Source: Streptomyces lomondensis (lineage in GTDB: Bacteria > Actinomycetota > Actinomycetes > Streptomycetales > Streptomycetaceae). Taken from it: DNA of 64,000 nucleotides. Positions 51,415-59,270 of this stretch are shown piece by piece (within the stretch, counting starts at the first letter, position 1; each line of letters opens with the position of its first letter). The DNA lies in assembly GCF_014651035.1 (NCBI RefSeq), contig NZ_BMWC01000010.1:124001-188000 (forward strand), given 5' to 3'. The notes under the pieces are model-generated. The model was not told the DNA's origin. It saw only the letters and a list, made by a program, of their open reading frames with translations, and did no database searches. Position numbers and translations under genes: made by a program.

Positions 51415-53638
51415 GGATCTCGTGCCCGCACTGGAAGAACCCCTGCGACAACCGCTGAAGTCGGTGCTCGGCCCCGCCACCGCGAAGGTGATGGCCGAGC
51501 ACCTCGGCCTGCTCACCGTCGGAGACCTCCTCCACCACTACCCGCGCAGATACGAGGAGCGCGGCCAGCTCACCCATCTCGCCGACCTCCCCATGGACGA
51601 GCACGTCACGGTGGTCGCCCAGGTCGCCGACGCCCGCCTGCACACCTTCGCCTCCGCCAGGACCCCGCGCGGCAAGGGCCAGCGCCTGGAGGTCACGATC
51701 ACGGACGGCAGCGGCCGGCTCCAACTGGTCTTCTTCGGCAACGGCGTTCACAAGCCCCACAAGGAGCTCCTGCCGGGCACGCGCGCGATGTTCGCGGGCA
51801 AGGTCTCCGTCTTCAACCGCCGGCTCCAACTCGCCCACCCGGCCTACGAGTTGCTGCGCGGCGACCCGGAGGAGTCCGTGGAGACCTGGGCCGGCGCCCT
51901 GATCCCCATCTACCCGGCCACCGCCAAGCTGGAGTCCTGGAAGATCGGCAAGGCGATCCAGACGGTCCTGCCCACCGCCCAGGAGGCCACCGACCCGCTC
52001 CCGGACTCGCTGCGCCGGGGCCGCGGCCTGGTCCCCCTCCCCGAGGCCCTCCTCAAGATCCACCGCCCGCACACCAAGGCCGACATCGAGGACGCCCGCT
52101 CCCGCCTCAAGTGGGACGAGGCGTTCGTCCTCCAGGTCGCCCTCGCCCGCCGCCGCCACGCGGACGCCCAACTCCCGGCGGTCCCCCGCAAGCCCACCCC
52201 GGACGGCCTCCTCACGGCCTTCGACGCCCGCCTCCCCTTCACCCTCACCGACGGCCAGCAGCGGGTCTCCCGGGAGATCTTCGACGACCTGGCGACCGAG
52301 CACCCGATGCACCGGCTGCTCCAGGGGGAGGTCGGAAGCGGGAAGACGATGGTCGCCCTGCGCGCCATGCTCGCCGTGGTCGACGCCGGCGGCCAGGCCG
52401 CCATGCTCGCGCCCACCGAAGTGCTCGCCCAGCAGCACCACCGGTCCATCGTCGAGATGATGGGCGAACTGGCCGAGGGCGGCATGCTCGGCGGGGCCGA
52501 GCAGGGCACCAAGGTCGTGCTGCTCACCGGCTCCATGGGCATGGCCGCCCGCCGCCAGGCCCTGCTCGACCTCACCACCGGCGAGGCCGGCATCGTCATC
52601 GGCACGCACGCGCTGATCGAGGACAAGGTGCAGTTCCACGACCTGGGCCTCGTCGTCGTCGACGAACAGCACCGCTTCGGCGTCGAGCAGCGCGACGCCC
52701 TGCGCGGCAAGGGCAAGCAGCCCCCGCATCTGCTGGTCATGACGGCCACGCCCATCCCGCGCACGGTCGCCATGACCGTCTTCGGCGACCTGGAGACCTC
52801 CGTCCTCGACCAGCTCCCGGCCGGCCGCTCCCCGATCGCCAGCCATGTCGTCCCGGCCGCCGACAAGCCCCACTTCCTGGCCCGCGCGTGGGAGCGGGTC
52901 CGCGAGGAGGTGTCCAACGGCCACCAGGCGTACGTCGTCTGCCCGCGCATCGGCGACGAGGAGGAGGACCCGAAGAAGGCCGGCAAGAAGAAGTCCCCGG
53001 AGTCCCCCGAGGACGCCGAGAAGCGCCCGCCGCTCGCGGTCCTCGACGTGGCCGACCAACTGGCCAAGGGACCGCTCCAAGGCCTCAGGGTGGAGGTCCT
53101 GCACGGCCGCATGCACCCCGACGACAAGGACGCCGTCATGCGCCGCTTCGCCGCCGGCGAGACCGACGTCCTGGTCGCCACGACAGTCATCGAGGTCGGC
53201 GTGAACGTCCCGAACGCCACCGCCATGGTGATCATGGACGCCGACCGCTTCGGCGTCTCCCAGCTCCACCAGCTGCGCGGCCGGGTAGGCCGTGGCTCAG
53301 CCCCCGGCCTCTGCCTCCTGGTCACCGAGATGCCCGAGGCCAGCCCCGCCCGCCAGCGCCTCAACGCGGTCGCCGCCACCCTCGACGGCTTCGAACTCTC
53401 CCGCATCGACCTCGAACAACGCCGGGAGGGCGACGTCCTCGGCCAGGCCCAGTCCGGTGCCCGGACCTCCCTCAAGGTCCTCGCCGTCATCGAGGACGAG
53501 GAGATCATCGCGGAGGCGAGGGAGGAGGCGACGGCGGTGGTGGCCAAGGACCCGGAGCTGACCCACCTCCCCGCACTGCGCACGGCCCTGGACGCCCTCT
53601 TGGACGAGGAAAGGGAGCAGTACCTGGAAAAGGGCTGA
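51413..53638 (+). CDS. recG: ATP-dependent DNA helicase RecG
   Basis: A 741-residue branch-migration helicase that rescues stalled forks. The N-terminal wedge/OB domain includes FFGNGVHKPHKELLPG; the helicase core has Walker A GEVGSGKTMVAL, DEQH box VVVDEQHRFGV, TATPIPRT, and the C-terminal TTVIEVGVNVPNATAMVIMD, QLRGRVGRG and the TRG-like end. An insertion near DEEEDPKKAGKKKSPESPED is charged, probably a loop. Start is ATG 51413 or GTG 51422; the promoter position favours the latter. Upstream in-frame codons back to 51356 are not supported. It is followed by a 106-base gap with a dispersed repeat. Confidence 0.95.
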   Translation: MDLVPALEEPLRQPLKSVLGPATAKVMAEHLGLLTVGDLLHHYPRRYEERGQLTHLADLPMDEHVTVVAQVADARLHTFASARTPRGKGQRLEVTITDGSGRLQLVFFGNGVHKPHKELLPGTRAMFAGKVSVFNRRLQLAHPAYELLRGDPEESVETWAGALIPIYPATAKLESWKIGKAIQTVLPTAQEATDPLPDSLRRGRGLVPLPEALLKIHRPHTKADIEDARSRLKWDEAFVLQVALARRRHADAQLPAVPRKPTPDGLLTAFDARLPFTLTDGQQRVSREIFDDLATEHPMHRLLQGEVGSGKTMVALRAMLAVVDAGGQAAMLAPTEVLAQQHHRSIVEMMGELAEGGMLGGAEQGTKVVLLTGSMGMAARRQALLDLTTGEAGIVIGTHALIEDKVQFHDLGLVVVDEQHRFGVEQRDALRGKGKQPPHLLVMTATPIPRTVAMTVFGDLETSVLDQLPAGRSPIASHVVPAADKPHFLARAWERVREEVSNGHQAYVVCPRIGDEEEDPKKAGKKKSPESPEDAEKRPPLAVLDVADQLAKGPLQGLRVEVLHGRMHPDDKDAVMRRFAAGETDVLVATTVIEVGVNVPNATAMVIMDADRFGVSQLHQLRGRVGRGSAPGLCLLVTEMPEASPARQRLNAVAATLDGFELSRIDLEQRREGDVLGQAQSGARTSLKVLAVIEDEEIIAEAREEATAVVAKDPELTHLPALRTALDALLDEEREQYLEKG

Positions 53639-53651
53639 GTGATGCCAACTA

Positions 53652-53712
53652 AGGGGCGCGGTCTGTAGTCCATATGCGGCTACCGCCGCGCGGGCGCGAC
53701 CAGCCACACTGA
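53652..53712. repeat. Streptomyces dispersed intergenic repeat between recG and rsmD
   Basis: AAGGGGCGCGGTCTGTAGTC, CATATGCGGCTACCGCCGCG, CGGGCGCGACCAGCCACACT: a copy of the short element that recurs between Streptomyces genes. It is closely similar to the element in smc at 63352-63415, differing at about a dozen positions. Confidence 0.8.
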
Positions 53713-53744
53713 TACCTGAAGCCGCCCACAACCAAGGACCACAG

Positions 53745-54332
53745 ATGACCCGCGTGATCGCCGGCACAGCCGGCGGACGCCGCCTGGCAGTACCCCCCGG
53801 CACCGGCACCCGCCCCACCTCGGACCGCGCCCGCGAGGGCCTCTTCTCCACCTGGCAGTCCCTCCTCGGCGGCCCCCTGCAAGGCGAACGCGTCCTCGAC
53901 CTCTACGCGGGCTCAGGAGCCGTAGGCCTGGAGGCCCTCTCCCGCGGCGCCGGCCACGCCCTCCTCGTAGAGGCCGACGCCAAAGCCGTCCGCGCGGTCC
54001 GCGAGAACGTGAAGAACCTCGGCCTCCCCGGCGCCGAGGTCAGATCAGGCAAAGCGGAACAGATCATCCGCACCCCACCCCCCGGCGACCCGTACGACCT
54101 CGTCTTCCTCGACCCGCCGTACGCCGTCACGGACGACGATCTTCGCGAGATCCTGCTCACACTCCGCTCGGAAGGGTGGCTCGCCGAAGAAGCCCTCGTC
54201 ACCGTGGAGCGCAGCACCAGAGGCGGCGAATTCCGATGGCCCGAGGGTTTCGAACCCCTGCGGGCCCGTCGCTACGGCGAGGGAACGTTTTGGTACGGTC
54301 GCGCCGCCTCTACGTGCGAAGACGCACGATGA
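53745..54332 (+). CDS. rsmD: 16S rRNA (guanine(966)-N(2))-methyltransferase
   Basis: A 195-residue Rossmann-fold methyltransferase: MTRVIAGTAGGRRLAVPPGT and TRPTSDRAREGLFS open the family, the SAM site is VLDLYAGSGAVGLEALSRGA, and the catalytic FLDPPY is near residue 123. It modifies G966 of 16S rRNA during 30S assembly. coaD follows after 26 bases. Codon use is slightly relaxed, with more NNA codons than its neighbours. Confidence 0.95.
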   Translation: MTRVIAGTAGGRRLAVPPGTGTRPTSDRAREGLFSTWQSLLGGPLQGERVLDLYAGSGAVGLEALSRGAGHALLVEADAKAVRAVRENVKNLGLPGAEVRSGKAEQIIRTPPPGDPYDLVFLDPPYAVTDDDLREILLTLRSEGWLAEEALVTVERSTRGGEFRWPEGFEPLRARRYGEGTFWYGRAASTCEDAR

Positions 54333-54358
54333 CCGGACCGGAGAGCGAGGGATCACAA

Positions 54359-54838
54359 GTGCGCCGCGCCGTCTGTCCCGGGTCGTTCGACCCGATCACC
54401 AACGGACACCTCGACATCATCTCCCGCGCCTCCAGGCTGTACGACGAGGTCTACGTCGCGGTGATGATCAACCAGGCCAAGAAGGGCCTGTTCGAGATCG
54501 AGGAACGGATCGACCTGATCCGCCGGGTCACCGCCGAGTACGGAAACGTCCGCGTCGAGGCCTTCCACGGCCTGCTCGTCGACTTCTGCAAGCAGCGCGA
54601 CATCCCCGCCATCGTCAAGGGCCTGCGCGCGGTCAGCGACTTCGACTACGAGCTGCAGATGGCCCAGATGAACAACGGCCTCTCGGGCGTGGAGACCCTC
54701 TTCATCCCCACCAACCCCACCTACAGCTTCCTGTCGTCCTCCCTGGTCAAGGAGGTCGCGACCTGGGGCGGCGACGTCTCCCACCTGGTGCCCGAGGAGG
54801 TCCTCCAGGCCCTCACCGAGCGCCTGCGGAAGGACTGA
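54359..54838 (+). CDS. coaD: Phosphopantetheine adenylyltransferase
   Basis: A 159-residue nucleotidyltransferase, the penultimate step of CoA synthesis. The (H/T)xGH motif is in CPGSFDPITNGHLDIISRAS; KGLRAVSDFDYELQMAQMN and PTNPTYSFLSSSLVKEVA follow. GTG 54359 is chosen because GAGGGATCACAA precedes it and the resulting length equals the family norm; ATG 54329 would add ten residues. Confidence 0.95.
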   Translation: MRRAVCPGSFDPITNGHLDIISRASRLYDEVYVAVMINQAKKGLFEIEERIDLIRRVTAEYGNVRVEAFHGLLVDFCKQRDIPAIVKGLRAVSDFDYELQMAQMNNGLSGVETLFIPTNPTYSFLSSSLVKEVATWGGDVSHLVPEEVLQALTERLRKD

Positions 54839-54959
54839 ACGCGCCCCGGGCGCCCCGCCAGAGCCTGACAAGCCGTCACCCGGTGTCCCCCCAAGACCCC
54901 ATGGCCGTACAGTCGTCCCGTCCGTCTCCAACGCATCTGTAGAGAGTGGCGAGCACACG

Positions 54960-56033
54960 GTGGACGTGCAGAAGAAGCTCGACGAGATCGTCGCCGCGGT
55001 CTCCGGCGCCCGGTCCATGCCCATGTCGGCCTCGTGCGTGGTCAACCGCGCCGAACTGCTCTCCATGCTGGAAGAGGTGCGCGCGGCGCTGCCCGGCTCC
55101 CTCGCCCAGGCCCAGGAGCTGATCGGCGGCCGTGAGCAGATGGTCGAGCAGGCCCGCCAGGAGGCCCAGCGGATCATCGAGAGCGCGCACGCCGAGCGCG
55201 GCTCGCTGATCTCCGACACGGAGGTCGCCCGCCGTTCCCAGGCCGAGGCCGACCGGATCCTCGCCGAGGCCCGCCAGGAGGCCGAGGAGATCCGCGCCGA
55301 GGCCGACGACTACGTCGACTCCAAGCTCGCCAACTTCGAGGTCGTCCTCACCAAGACCCTCGGCTCCGTCGGCCGCGGCCGCGAGAAGCTCCTCGGCACC
55401 GGCCCCGGCACCGACGAGCAGGGCTACGAGGACGAGGACGCCCCCGAGCGCAGCCACGACCCGGACACCCAGCGCCGTACCGCCGACGAGTACGTCGACG
55501 CCAAGCTCGGCGCCTTCGAGGCGGTCCTCGCCAAGACCCTGGAGGCCGTCGGCCGCGGCCGGCAGAAGCTGCACGGCCGGATCGCCACCGACGACCTCGG
55601 CGCCCTCGCCGACGACACCAGCACCATCCAGCACTCCAGCGACGCCGACTACCTCGCCGACCTGGCCGCCCTCGCGGAGGAGAAGCCCCCGGCCGAGCGG
55701 CCCGCCCAGCAGCAGGACTACGCACAGCCGCAGCCGGCGTACGGCTACCAGCAGCAGCCCGACCCCTACGGCGGCTACCAGCAGCCGGCCTACGCCGCCC
55801 AGCAGGACCCGTACGGCTACCAGGCCGATCCCTACGGCTACCTGGGCTACGACCCGCAGCAGGCCGCGTACGACCCGAACCAGGCCCAGCAGCAGACGCA
55901 GCAGGCGCAGCAACCGCAACAGGGGCACCAGGACCACCAGGGATACGCCCTCGACGAGACCAGCCTGTTCGACACCAGCATGATCAGTGCCGAGCAGCTG
56001 CGGGCCTACGAGCAGGGCCGCGGCAACGGCTGA
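54960..56033 (+). CDS. DivIVA-like coiled-coil protein with Gln/Tyr-rich tail
   Basis: A 357-residue, probably cytoplasmic protein. Residues 1-110 are a long amphipathic coiled coil (SLAQAQELIGGREQMVEQAR, QAEADRILAEARQEAEEIRA) like the C-terminal part of DivIVA or the b subunit of ATP synthase. Two near-identical 31-residue modules follow: residues 116-146 (DDYVDSKLANFEVVLTKTLG...) and 176-206 (DEYVDAKLGAFEAVLAKTLE...). The last 120 residues are low-complexity, rich in Gln, Tyr, Pro and Gly. No catalytic site. I recall an orthologue between coaD and the DUF177 gene in S. coelicolor; a polarity or division-related role is only an inference. Confidence 0.82.
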   Translation: MDVQKKLDEIVAAVSGARSMPMSASCVVNRAELLSMLEEVRAALPGSLAQAQELIGGREQMVEQARQEAQRIIESAHAERGSLISDTEVARRSQAEADRILAEARQEAEEIRAEADDYVDSKLANFEVVLTKTLGSVGRGREKLLGTGPGTDEQGYEDEDAPERSHDPDTQRRTADEYVDAKLGAFEAVLAKTLEAVGRGRQKLHGRIATDDLGALADDTSTIQHSSDADYLADLAALAEEKPPAERPAQQQDYAQPQPAYGYQQQPDPYGGYQQPAYAAQQDPYGYQADPYGYLGYDPQQAAYDPNQAQQQTQQAQQPQQGHQDHQGYALDETSLFDTSMISAEQLRAYEQGRGNG

Positions 56034-56161
56034 GCACCGGATTGGGCCGACGGCGAAAGGTCCAGTATCCTGGCTCTTCGGTCGCGCGTACGTCCGCGAT
56101 CAACGCTGCCCGGGAACACCGAAGGGCAGTATCCCTCTGAGCTCGAAGACCGAAAGCAGGA

Positions 56162-56806
56162 ATGGCCCTGAACGCCCGCCTCGACCACCGCAACCCCCTC
56201 GTGTTCGACACGCACGAGCTGGGCCGGCGGCCTGGTGCGCTACAGCGCCTGACCCGCACGGTCGACGCTCCCAAGGACTTCGGTATCAAGGGAGTCATCG
56301 GAGTGCCGGAAGGCGCCCCGGTCGAGCTCGAACTCCGCCTGGAGTCGGTCATGGAAGGGGTGCTCGTCACAGGCACCGCCCGTGCCACGGCCGAGGGGGA
56401 GTGCGTAAGGTGTCTGGAGCCGCTGGAGCAGGAGCTCGAAGCGGACTTCCAGGAGATGTTCTCGTACCCTGACGCCGACGACCGGGGCCGCGTGACCGCG
56501 GAACCGGGCGACGACGCCGAGGACGACGAGGACAGGCTCTTCCTCGAGGACGGCCTGTTCGACCTCGAGCCCGTGCTGCGTGACGCGGTGGTGCTCGCAC
56601 TGCCGATGCAGCCGGTGTGCCAGGAAGACTGCCCTGGTCTGTGTGCCGAGTGCGGCGCACGGCTGGCGGACGACCCGGACCACCACCACGACGCCGTCGA
56701 CATCCGTTGGGCGGCATTGCAGGGACTCGCCGACACCATGTCGGACGGCGAGAAGGACGAGATGAGCGGCGCCGAAGCGGGCGTCGACGAGAAGCAGGAG
56801 AAGTAG
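56162..56806 (+). CDS. DUF177/YceD family protein
   Basis: A 214-residue cytoplasmic protein. LVFDTHELGRRPGALQRLTR, TARATAEGECVRCLEPLEQE, then QEDCPGLCAECGARLADDPD near residue 160: the four-Cys cluster suggests a bound metal. YceD-type proteins are needed for 23S rRNA processing or ribosome assembly in plants and bacteria. The rpmF start lies two bases after its stop, and the pairing DUF177-rpmF is nearly universal. Confidence 0.9.
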   Translation: MALNARLDHRNPLVFDTHELGRRPGALQRLTRTVDAPKDFGIKGVIGVPEGAPVELELRLESVMEGVLVTGTARATAEGECVRCLEPLEQELEADFQEMFSYPDADDRGRVTAEPGDDAEDDEDRLFLEDGLFDLEPVLRDAVVLALPMQPVCQEDCPGLCAECGARLADDPDHHHDAVDIRWAALQGLADTMSDGEKDEMSGAEAGVDEKQEK

Positions 56807-56808
56807 CC

Positions 56809-56982
56809 GTGGCTGTTCCGAAGCGGAAGATGTCGCGCAGCAACACGCGCCACCGCCGGTCGCAGTGGAAGGCTGCGGTCCCCACCCTGGTTGCGTGCGA
56901 GCGCTGCCACGAGCCCAAGCTGCAGCACATCGCGTGCCCGTCTTGCGGCACCTACAACAAGCGCCAGGTCCTCGAGGTCTGA
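56809..56982 (+). CDS. rpmF: Ribosomal protein L32 (zinc-binding form)
   Basis: A 57-residue L32: MAVPKRKMSRSNTRHRRSQW, then CERCHEPKLQHIACPSC with the four zinc Cys. GAAGCAGGAGAAGTAGCC precedes the GTG, so the ribosome binding site lies in the end of the DUF177 gene. It is followed by rnc 19 bases later. Confidence 0.97.
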   Translation: MAVPKRKMSRSNTRHRRSQWKAAVPTLVACERCHEPKLQHIACPSCGTYNKRQVLEV

Positions 56983-57001
56983 GCGGCTGGTGAGAGGCAC
57001 T

Positions 57002-57838
57002 GTGTCCACGCCTAAGAACAAGTCCTCCCGCGTGAGCGGGAGCGCAACGGCGGACAACCAGGCCTCGTCCCACACGCTTCTGGAAGGGCGGCTCGGCTAC
57101 AAGGTCGAGTCCGCCCTTCTGGTGCGAGCACTGACCCACCGGTCGTACGCATACGAGAACGGCGGTCTGCCGACCAACGAGCGCCTGGAGTTCCTCGGGG
57201 ACTCCGTCCTCGGCCTCGTCGTCACGGACACGCTGTACCGCACCCACCCCGACCTGCCCGAAGGCCAGCTGGCCAAGCTGCGGGCCGCGGTGGTGAACTC
57301 GCGTGCGCTCGCCGAAGTGGGCCGCGGGCTCGACCTGGGCTCCTTCATCCGGCTCGGCCGCGGTGAAGAGGGCACGGGCGGCCGGGACAAGGCGTCCATC
57401 CTCGCCGACACCCTCGAAGCGGTGATCGGCGCGGTCTACCTCGACCAGGGCCTGGACTCGGCGGCGGAGCTGGTGCACCGCCTGTTCGACCCCCTGATCG
57501 AGAAGTCCTCCAACCTCGGAGCCGGCCTGGACTGGAAGACCAGCCTCCAGGAGCTCACCGCGACCGAGGGGCTCGGCGTTCCCGAGTACCTGGTCACGGA
57601 GACCGGCCCCGACCACGAGAAGACCTTCACTGCTGCCGCCCGCGTCGGAGGCGTCTCGTACGGCACCGGCACCGGCCGCAGCAAGAAGGAGGCGGAGCAG
57701 CAGGCCGCCGAGTCCGCCTGGCGGTCCATCCGGGCCGCGGCGGACGAGCGCGTCAAGGCGGCGAAGGCCGCCGAGGCGACGCAGACGGCAGCCGTGCAGG
57801 CCGCCCAGACGGCCGTCGACAGCAGCGTCGACGGCTGA
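57002..57838 (+). CDS. rnc: Ribonuclease III
   Basis: A 278-residue dsRNA endonuclease. The signature NERLEFLGDSVLGLVVTD holds the Mg ligands; ADTLEAVIGAVYLDQG is the second catalytic block; the dsRNA-binding domain is KTSLQELTATEGLGVPEYLV ... YGTGTGRSKKEAEQQAAESA. The C-terminal Ala-rich tail is typical of Streptomyces enzymes. In S. coelicolor the orthologue (absB) is a global regulator of antibiotic synthesis. GAGAGGCACT precedes the GTG. Confidence 0.96.
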   Translation: MSTPKNKSSRVSGSATADNQASSHTLLEGRLGYKVESALLVRALTHRSYAYENGGLPTNERLEFLGDSVLGLVVTDTLYRTHPDLPEGQLAKLRAAVVNSRALAEVGRGLDLGSFIRLGRGEEGTGGRDKASILADTLEAVIGAVYLDQGLDSAAELVHRLFDPLIEKSSNLGAGLDWKTSLQELTATEGLGVPEYLVTETGPDHEKTFTAAARVGGVSYGTGTGRSKKEAEQQAAESAWRSIRAAADERVKAAKAAEATQTAAVQAAQTAVDSSVDG

Positions 57839-57878
57839 CAGGACCGCCGCCTCCGGGCGACGGCCGCAGAGCGCACCC

Positions 57879-57910
57879 GAGCGCCCGCCCCTGCCCGGGG
57901 GCGGGCGCTC
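57879..57910. terminator. Terminator hairpin after rnc
   Basis: GAGCGCCCGCCCC-TGCCCG-GGGGCGGGCGCTC, a perfect 13-base-pair stem, 32 bases before mutM. Confidence 0.8.
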
Positions 57911-57941
57911 GCTTCATCCAAGGTTTGTGACGGGGGACCCC

Positions 57942-58802
57942 ATGCCCGAGTTGCCCGAGGTCGAGGTCGTACGGCGCGGACTTCAGCGGTGGGTCGCCCA
58001 TCGGACCGTCGCCGAGGCCGAGGTGCTGCACCCGCGCGCGGTGCGCCGCCACCTCGCGGGCGCCGACGACTTCGCGCACCGCCTGAAGGGCCACCGCATC
58101 GGCGTCCCGAGCCGTCGCGGCAAGTACCTGTGGCTCCCCCTGGAGGACACGGACCAGTCGATCCTGGCCCACCTCGGCATGAGCGGTCAGCTGCTGGTCC
58201 AGCCGCACGCGGCGCCGGACGAGAAGCACCTGCGCATCCGCGTCCGCTTCGCCGACGACCTCGCCACCGAACTCCGGTTCGTCGACCAGCGCACCTTCGG
58301 CGGCCTGTCGCTGCACGACAACACCCCCGACGGCCTGCCCGACGTCATCGCGCACATCGCCCGCGACCCGCTCGACCCGCTCTTCGACGACGAGGCCTTC
58401 CACCGTGCGCTGCGCCGCAAGCGGTCCACGATCAAACGGGCCCTGCTCGACCAGTCGCTGATCAGCGGCGTCGGCAACATCTACGCGGACGAGGCGCTGT
58501 GGCGCGCCCGCATCCACTACGAGCGCCCGACCGCGACCTTCACACGCCCGCGCACGCTGCTCCTCCTGGGCCATGTGCGGGACGTGATGAACGCGGCCCT
58601 CGCGGTGGGCGGCACGAGCTTCGACAGCCTGTACGTCAACGTGAACGGCGAGTCGGGCTACTTCGACCGGTCGCTCGACGCGTACGGCCGCGAGGGCCTG
58701 CCGTGCCGGCGTTGCGGCACGCCCATGCGCCGACGGCCCTGGATGAACCGGTCGAGCTACTTCTGCCCGACGTGTCAGCGGGCGCCACGCGTCTCGTCGT
58801 AG
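57942..58802 (+). CDS. mutM: Formamidopyrimidine-DNA glycosylase
   Basis: A 286-residue base-excision enzyme (Fpg) that removes 8-oxoguanine. The start must be ATG 57942 because Pro2 is the catalytic nucleophile (MPELPEVEVV). Lys in SRRGKYLWLPL, HLGMSGQLLV, and the zinc finger CRRCGTPMRRRPWMNRSSYF then CPTCQ are intact. Its last 28 bases overlap the convergent HxlR gene. Confidence 0.96.
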   Translation: MPELPEVEVVRRGLQRWVAHRTVAEAEVLHPRAVRRHLAGADDFAHRLKGHRIGVPSRRGKYLWLPLEDTDQSILAHLGMSGQLLVQPHAAPDEKHLRIRVRFADDLATELRFVDQRTFGGLSLHDNTPDGLPDVIAHIARDPLDPLFDDEAFHRALRRKRSTIKRALLDQSLISGVGNIYADEALWRARIHYERPTATFTRPRTLLLLGHVRDVMNAALAVGGTSFDSLYVNVNGESGYFDRSLDAYGREGLPCRRCGTPMRRRPWMNRSSYFCPTCQRAPRVSS

Positions 58803-59179
58803 CGCCGGCGGGCCGCGAGCACGTCGTCCATCCGGCCCTCCACGAAGTGGATGAGGCTGAGCAGCCGCTCGGCGATCCCGCGCCCCAGCGGTGTCAGTTC
58901 GTAGTCCACGCGGGGCGGGTTGGTGGGCTGTGCCTCGCGGTGCACCAGGCCGTCGCGTTCCAGCGCGTGCAGCGTCTGGGACAGCATCTTCTCGCTGACG
59001 CCGTCGACGCGGCGGCGCAGCTCGTTGAAGCGCAGCGAGCCCTCGTACAGGGCGCCGAGCGTGAGCCCGCCCCAGCGGCCCGTGACGTGCTCCAGCGTGC
59101 CGCGCGAGGGACAGGCCTTGGCGAACACGTTGTACGGGAGGTCGTCCAGCCCCTCCCTGGGCTCCTGGGTGGTGGTCAT
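58775..59179 (-). CDS. HxlR-family transcriptional regulator
   Basis: A 134-residue winged-helix regulator. CPSRGTLEHVTGRWGGLTLG, LRFNELRRRVDGVSEKMLSQ, and VDYELTPLGRGIAERL are the family blocks; the N-terminal Cys (residue 23) is the position used for thiol or aldehyde sensing in some members. Its own promoter region holds a long inverted repeat, so autoregulation is likely. It overlaps the end of mutM by 28 bases. No target enzyme gene is adjacent; the next gene upstream is the CAP-domain gene on the same strand. Confidence 0.88.
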   Translation of the reverse strand: MTTTQEPREGLDDLPYNVFAKACPSRGTLEHVTGRWGGLTLGALYEGSLRFNELRRRVDGVSEKMLSQTLHALERDGLVHREAQPTNPPRVDYELTPLGRGIAERLLSLIHFVEGRMDDVLAARRRYDETRGAR

Positions 59180-59201
59180 ACGCCCAGCCTACGCCAGCAC
59201 A

Positions 59202-59239
59202 GCGCTAACCGACAGATTGCACTAACTGTGGGTTAGCGC
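59202..59239. promoter_or_regulatory. Operator-like inverted repeat upstream of the HxlR gene
   Basis: GCGCTAACC (59202-59210) and GGTTAGCGC (59231-59239) are perfect nine-base arms with a 20-base spacer (two helical turns). The spacer itself contains CTAAC. The centre is 41 bases upstream of the HxlR start, a fitting place for a dimeric repressor. Confidence 0.6.
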
Positions 59240-59270
59240 AACACCGAGGAGCCGGAGTGCCGGCAGCGGT

